NCBI GenBank assembly: GCA_905221605.1
Contig: CAJNDS010000253.1
Span: 122,682 to 186,681 of the forward strand
DNA: 64,000 nt
Reading direction: 5' to 3'
Origin: Symbiodinium natans
Lineage: Eukaryota; Sar; Dinophyceae; Suessiales; Symbiodiniaceae
The notes beneath the pieces are model-generated. The model was given only the letters and a program-made list of their open reading frames with translations, searched no databases and was not told the origin of the DNA. Below are positions 60,203 to 64,000 of this stretch, piece by piece. Each line of letters starts with the position of its first letter. Positions within the stretch are counted from its first letter, which is position 1. The position numbers and the translations under genes were made by a program.

Positions 60203-60835
60203 ATAGAAATTGTATAGGGTTTGTGTCCGGAGTTTTGTCGTGTTTTGGGGGGGTTTTGTTTTTTGCTTTTGCTGTAATGGTTTGGGTTCTGTCGGGTGTG
60301 GTGGGGGGTGGGTGGTTTTGGGGTGCTGAGGGGTTGGGGCTGAAAGGCTGGGGTTTTGGGGGGTTTTCCCGAATGCCCGCGGTGGTGGTCCCGTGGTGGT
60401 GGTCCGTGGTCCCGTGGTGGTTCGTCGTGGTGGTCCCACAGCGTGGTGGTGGTCCCGTGGTGGTGGTGCTCCTTTGGTAGTGGTGGTCTGTCGTGGTGGT
60501 GGCGGTGTCCGTGGTGGTGGTGGTGGTGGTCCCTGGTGGCCGTCGTGGTGGTCCCGTGGTGGCGGTGGTCCGCGGTGGTGGTCTCGTGGCGGTGGTTCCG
60601 TGGTGGTGGTCCTGTGGTGGTTGTCTCGTGGTGGTGGTCCCGTGGTGGTGGTCCCGTGGTGGTGGTCCTGTGGTGGTGGTCCGTGGTGGTTGGTCCGTGG
60701 AGGTGGTCCGTGGCGGGGGTCCGTGCGGGTGGTTGTGTTGGTTGTCTTGTGGTGGTGGTCTCGTGGTGGTGGTCTTGTGGTGGTGGTCTCGTGGTGGTGG
60801 TCTTGTGGTGGTCTCGTGGTGGTGGTCCGTGGTTT
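60203..60835. repeat. GTGGTGGTCCC minisatellite with shared leader
   Basis: The leader ATAGAAATTGTATAGGGTTT and GTTTTGTCG (60203-60260) repeats the one at 53404. From 60375, units of GTGGTGGTCCCGTGGTGGT occur about 35 times. His/Pro/Thr-rich frames on the minus strand are artefacts. Confidence 0.9.
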
Positions 60836-61540
60836 GGGATCTTCTTTTCAGGAATATTTGGATCATTTGAATTTGAATTAGAGAGAATTCCAAAGGACCA
60901 TCGAAATTTATCATTTTGGTACTATCGCAATATTCTTGGATCTATAAGAATGATTTATGAATTTTCTTTTCATTCGAATTCCTTGTAGGATGTCTTTCGC
61001 GCAGGATTATGGATCGAATCTGTTTCTTGAATACGATGGATATTATTGGAGGAGATTGAAATTATATTTCGTTTCAGCAGAATATTTTTTGAATCGGGGG
61101 TTCGTCTCATTTTTGAATCTTCGATTCTTCTTATTTTTTTTCGTCTTTATGGGATGATTTGTAATTGGGGGTGATGAAGGATTTTCAAATACGTCGAGCC
61201 ATCTTGGAGAATTCGAAATTCATCTTGCTCTCGTGGATGAGGATTTCTTTTCATTTGTTTAGACGTACATAACGCTTGGATGATGAATGTCTTTTATAGA
61301 AAAATTTCCGGCTTCGAATTTGGCTATTTTGTCCCTTCAGGCAGCCAGATCCTAAGTCTTACGCGACAATCCCTAAATCTTACCTTCATATTTCATCATC
61401 CGTTCGAATTCTTATTGACGCTCGCGCGTCAGGCACTCAGAATTCTATAGAGGGATCCCGAAATTAAGTGGATCTTTTGTTTGTCCGTATTTCTTCAAAG
61501 CTTTGGCGTACGTCTTCTTCCATTCAATAGGCGAATATAT

Positions 61541-61580
61541 CGTCGATGGAATCGACGGGTCCCCTCTAGTTCTTCATAAT
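61541..61580. repeat. inverted repeat arm, partner at 63366-63405
   Basis: CGTCGATGGAATCGACGGGT followed by CCCCTCTAGTT is matched almost perfectly in reverse at 63366-63405. Weaker similarity continues outward for some tens of bases. Confidence 0.85.
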
Positions 61581-61590
61581 CTCATCTGAG

Positions 61591-62106
61591 ATGAGATATA
61601 TCGTGCGGAGGAATGGGGATAAATCGGGAGTCATTCGAATTATTGCCGAAAGATCCTACGTATCGACCAAAAGATATTCTGATGGTGCCCAACCTATATA
61701 TCATCAATCAATGCGGCAATATTTCAATCGGACATTTATTGATTTTATGATGGCATCCCCTTTCCATTTGGGAATGGGAATTCAGAATTCTACAGAACAA
61801 TACGCCTAATACAAACGCCAGGATCGGTCCACGCTGGTGCGTTGTAATGAGCAAGGCATTGATTTCGAATTTGTTATTTTCGATTATATGGGAGGAATTA
61901 ATGTCGAGGGGGATCGATTATTGGATTCTCTCTGCCGAACAATGGAAGGCCCATTGGAATGAATTAATGGCAATATCAAGGATCGTCTTCGGGAATACAC
62001 TTCGTTTGCCTTGCAATATCATTTGCACAGGGATACAACGTCGCCACGAGGGCGATCAATACTTTTCTGGGCAACGCTACCGCTTCATTCCAGACATTCA
62101 TTTCTG
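61591..62106 (+). pseudogene. restriction-like endonuclease fragment with two in-frame stops
   Basis: One frame with stops near 61807 and 61957: IDFMMASPFHLGMG (ALD..SPF core), YKRQDRSTLVRC, GIDFEFVIFDYMGG, EGDRLLDSLCRTMEG and REYTSFALQYHLHR. Block order matches the minus-strand copy at 56715-57221. Confidence 0.7.
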
Positions 62107-62251
62107 ATTTCGACCCCGATTGCCCTAATCTCTGATTTCGTGCTGGTATTATCAGAAGATTCCCCAGCGTAAGATGGATTGAATATGATGGCTCTGTGGT
62201 GAAACGATAATTCTATTTATGAGAATCCTCTTTCTAGAATTTCTCGAATGA

Positions 62252-62562
62252 GAAATAATGTTGGACCCTGATTAGTGTGGGGGCCCCCCCCCCCCCCCGA
62301 ACAGTCGAGGCGTGGATGGGAGCCTGATTATACGGCCCCGGGGGCTTATATGATTTCAATAGGGAGGAGTTTAGATAGGTTTCAAAGGGGCAGCGATGCC
62401 CGGTTATCTTTTTTAAAGGCGCGCCACGTGGAATTTTCTTACGGCGCCCGGACGGTTTGACTTTAAAGAGGACCCCGCCAACAGTCACGAGATCCTGAAT
62501 AATTCGGCCAAATTGGTTTTAAAGAGGAGGCCCCCACTAATCTGGGTCTAACATTAATCGAA
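62252..62562. mobile_element. ~310-bp element with >30-bp terminal inverted repeats
   Basis: Left AATAATGTTGGACCCTGATT then AGTGTGGGGGCC; right, reversed, ATTAATGTTAGACCCAGATT then AGTGGGGGCC. Inside are a C-run and two TTTAAAGAGGA repeats (about 62463 and 62519). No coding capacity. Confidence 0.7.
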
Positions 62563-64000
62563 TTGGATTTGATTTTTTCTTCTTTAGATATTTCTCTTCT
62601 CTCCGGTTCATTTCGGGATGGTGTTGGGATCGTGCACGTGTTCGAGAACAATGTCCTTTCATTCTTATAATCTTTCGTCCGATTCCAAGATATTCATATA
62701 TATAGATGGGATGGGATGTATATGGATTGGGAGCAATACCTCTCTGAATTGAGTAGATATTTCTTGATGAAAATATCGTCTATCAATGTTTTAGTTCGTA
62801 TTTTCGGATGAAGATGTCGGTTGCACCGAATATAATTTGAAATCTATTATTAGACTTCTAAAATATACCTAATATCTAGAATTAATATCCTTATATTCCA
62901 TCGAAAATATTGATGAATTTTATATCCATAATTCAATATAGTTTCAAATCTTTTTCGTATAAATTCCCAAATCGAAATTAGAATATTTAGAAATTATAGA
63001 ATTTCTAATACATATTTTTTAAATATAGAAAATATTTATATCCCGAATCATTCGAAAATATTCAATCATTTAATGAATTTTCCATTTTCCTCAAAAGATA
63101 AAATATCAATAATAAATGATAATTGCGAGTTCTTCAATCATTCATCATATATCACGAAAAAATTCATCGATAATTTCCGAGATCCGAAGATAAATATCTA
63201 AATAGCTTGAGAATAATCATATCCATATCAATGACCATTCGGATCCCAATCATTCATATTCAGAAATATCTCTGAAATGATTCCCATCGACACATGAAAA
63301 GAATATTTAAAGAATTTCGAATTGAAATCCAAATTATCAATCAGAACGATCTTTCTTATTTAATCAGAACTAGAGGGGACCCGTCGATTCCATCGACGGC
63401 ATATACGTCTGCCAATCTCTAAAAGAAGCTAAGGAATATCAAGAAAAAATATGGACGGAAAATACGGACCAAAGATCAGAATAAATAGAAAAGAATTAAA
63501 CCTCACGTCCTAAAATATATAAGAATGACTCCCAGATAATTGGTGGCAAGACTTTGACGGATTTTACCAACGATAGGGGAGGACTCTTAAAATTAGCTAG
63601 AAATCAAGACGTTGTGGCAGCCGTACCAACCCGAGACATGTATCTAAGAGCGGGATTTGTAACGTTGGAGAAGCTTGAATAGATCTGAAAAATATGAAAG
63701 GGCGGATTAGTAATGTAATAATACCATATTTTGGTCGAGAAGTAAAAGTAAACGAATCTAAATCTGAATTGGCAGAAATTATAAGCTTTCCCATTAGATA
63801 ATATTAAACAAATAAATGGAAATATCGGAATAATCTAAAACCGCCCAATCGGACCAAACAGACACCACCATGGCAATCCAAAATCGACCAAACGGATAAC
63901 CTTTCGATGGCTTGTCTCACGTTTGATAGATGCCTTTGGGAATCTTCGATTCTCTTTTCCCTTTCGTCTTTCTGGGATGCCTCGTAATTGGGGGTGGTGG
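62563..64000. other. AT-rich stretch without recognisable genes
   Basis: Strongly AT-rich (62,800-63,350 especially), short frames only. The piece 63540-63680 contains TNDRGGLLKLA, faintly like the RGGLG part of the reverse transcriptase, but this is not enough for a call. Confidence 0.55.

Noticed and set aside
60171-60988. 247-codon His/Thr/Pro-rich minus frame and its + strand counterparts
   Set aside because: Products of the GTGGTGGTCCC minisatellite; leader shared with a non-coding repeat at 53404.
54305-64000. Bacterial or viral contamination
   Set aside because: Contents are broken RLE-type retrotransposon pieces and eukaryote-style inverted-repeat elements; an assembly join remains possible, but no foreign genes were seen.
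1-64000. tRNA, rRNA and spliced-leader RNA genes
   Set aside because: No cloverleaf with conserved arms, no rRNA segment and no spliced-leader sequence was recognised by eye; absence is not proven without a covariance search.

Overview
The window looks like nuclear DNA of a dinoflagellate, probably a Symbiodiniaceae-like alga. The reasons are: splice donors that are mostly GC or GA with 3' sites always AG|G; TIR-bearing introner-type introns; an RCC1-like repeat protein with an N-terminal ubiquitin-like domain; and TTTAGGG-type repeats spread over 53 kb. All assignments come from reading the sequence; no database search was possible.

Layout. 1-1,560: a ~100-120 bp satellite with higher-order structure, then a G-rich low-complexity block. 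1,957-14,232 (+): the 3' three quarters of a malate dehydrogenase gene, cut into 18 exons of 14-67 nt whose introns are mostly TTTAGGG/CCCTAAA arrays. 14,233-21,306: intergenic, including a ~3.9 kb minisatellite. 21,307-46,264 (+): a ketopantoate reductase (PanE/ApbA family) gene with about 25 small exons over 25 kb. Two other genes sit inside its introns on the same strand: a ubiquitin-like/RCC1-repeat protein (23,698-25,301) and a secreted thrombospondin type-1 protein (35,067-38,959). 46,265-53,234: repeats, a short signal-peptide exon (49,391), a CAG/CACAAG microsatellite and an AT-rich stretch. 53,235-54,177 (+): the 3' exons of a dynein-light-chain-like gene. At ~54.3 kb the TTTAGGG repeats stop and AT content rises. 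54.3-62.1 kb is a graveyard of reverse transcriptase and restriction-like endonuclease fragments from RLE-type non-LTR retrotransposons in both orientations. 62.1-64 kb is AT-rich with no recognisable gene.

Main point. The apparently non-coding TTTAGGG landscape is largely the intron space of two metabolic genes. Removing the arrays at GC/GA/GT...AG|G boundaries gives continuous reading frames with family motifs in the right order. Most exons have C-strand repeats (CCCTAAA) upstream and G-strand repeats (TTTAGGG) downstream, so most introns are inverted repeats that could fold back and bring their ends together. A separate class of short introns (93-153 nt) uses GT-AG; two of its three members have terminal inverted repeats.

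Unresolved: the first ~85 codons of malate dehydrogenase lie outside the window; one tiny exon (about 10 nt) and one junction of the ketopantoate reductase are not located; the upstream exons of the dynein-like gene are not identified.
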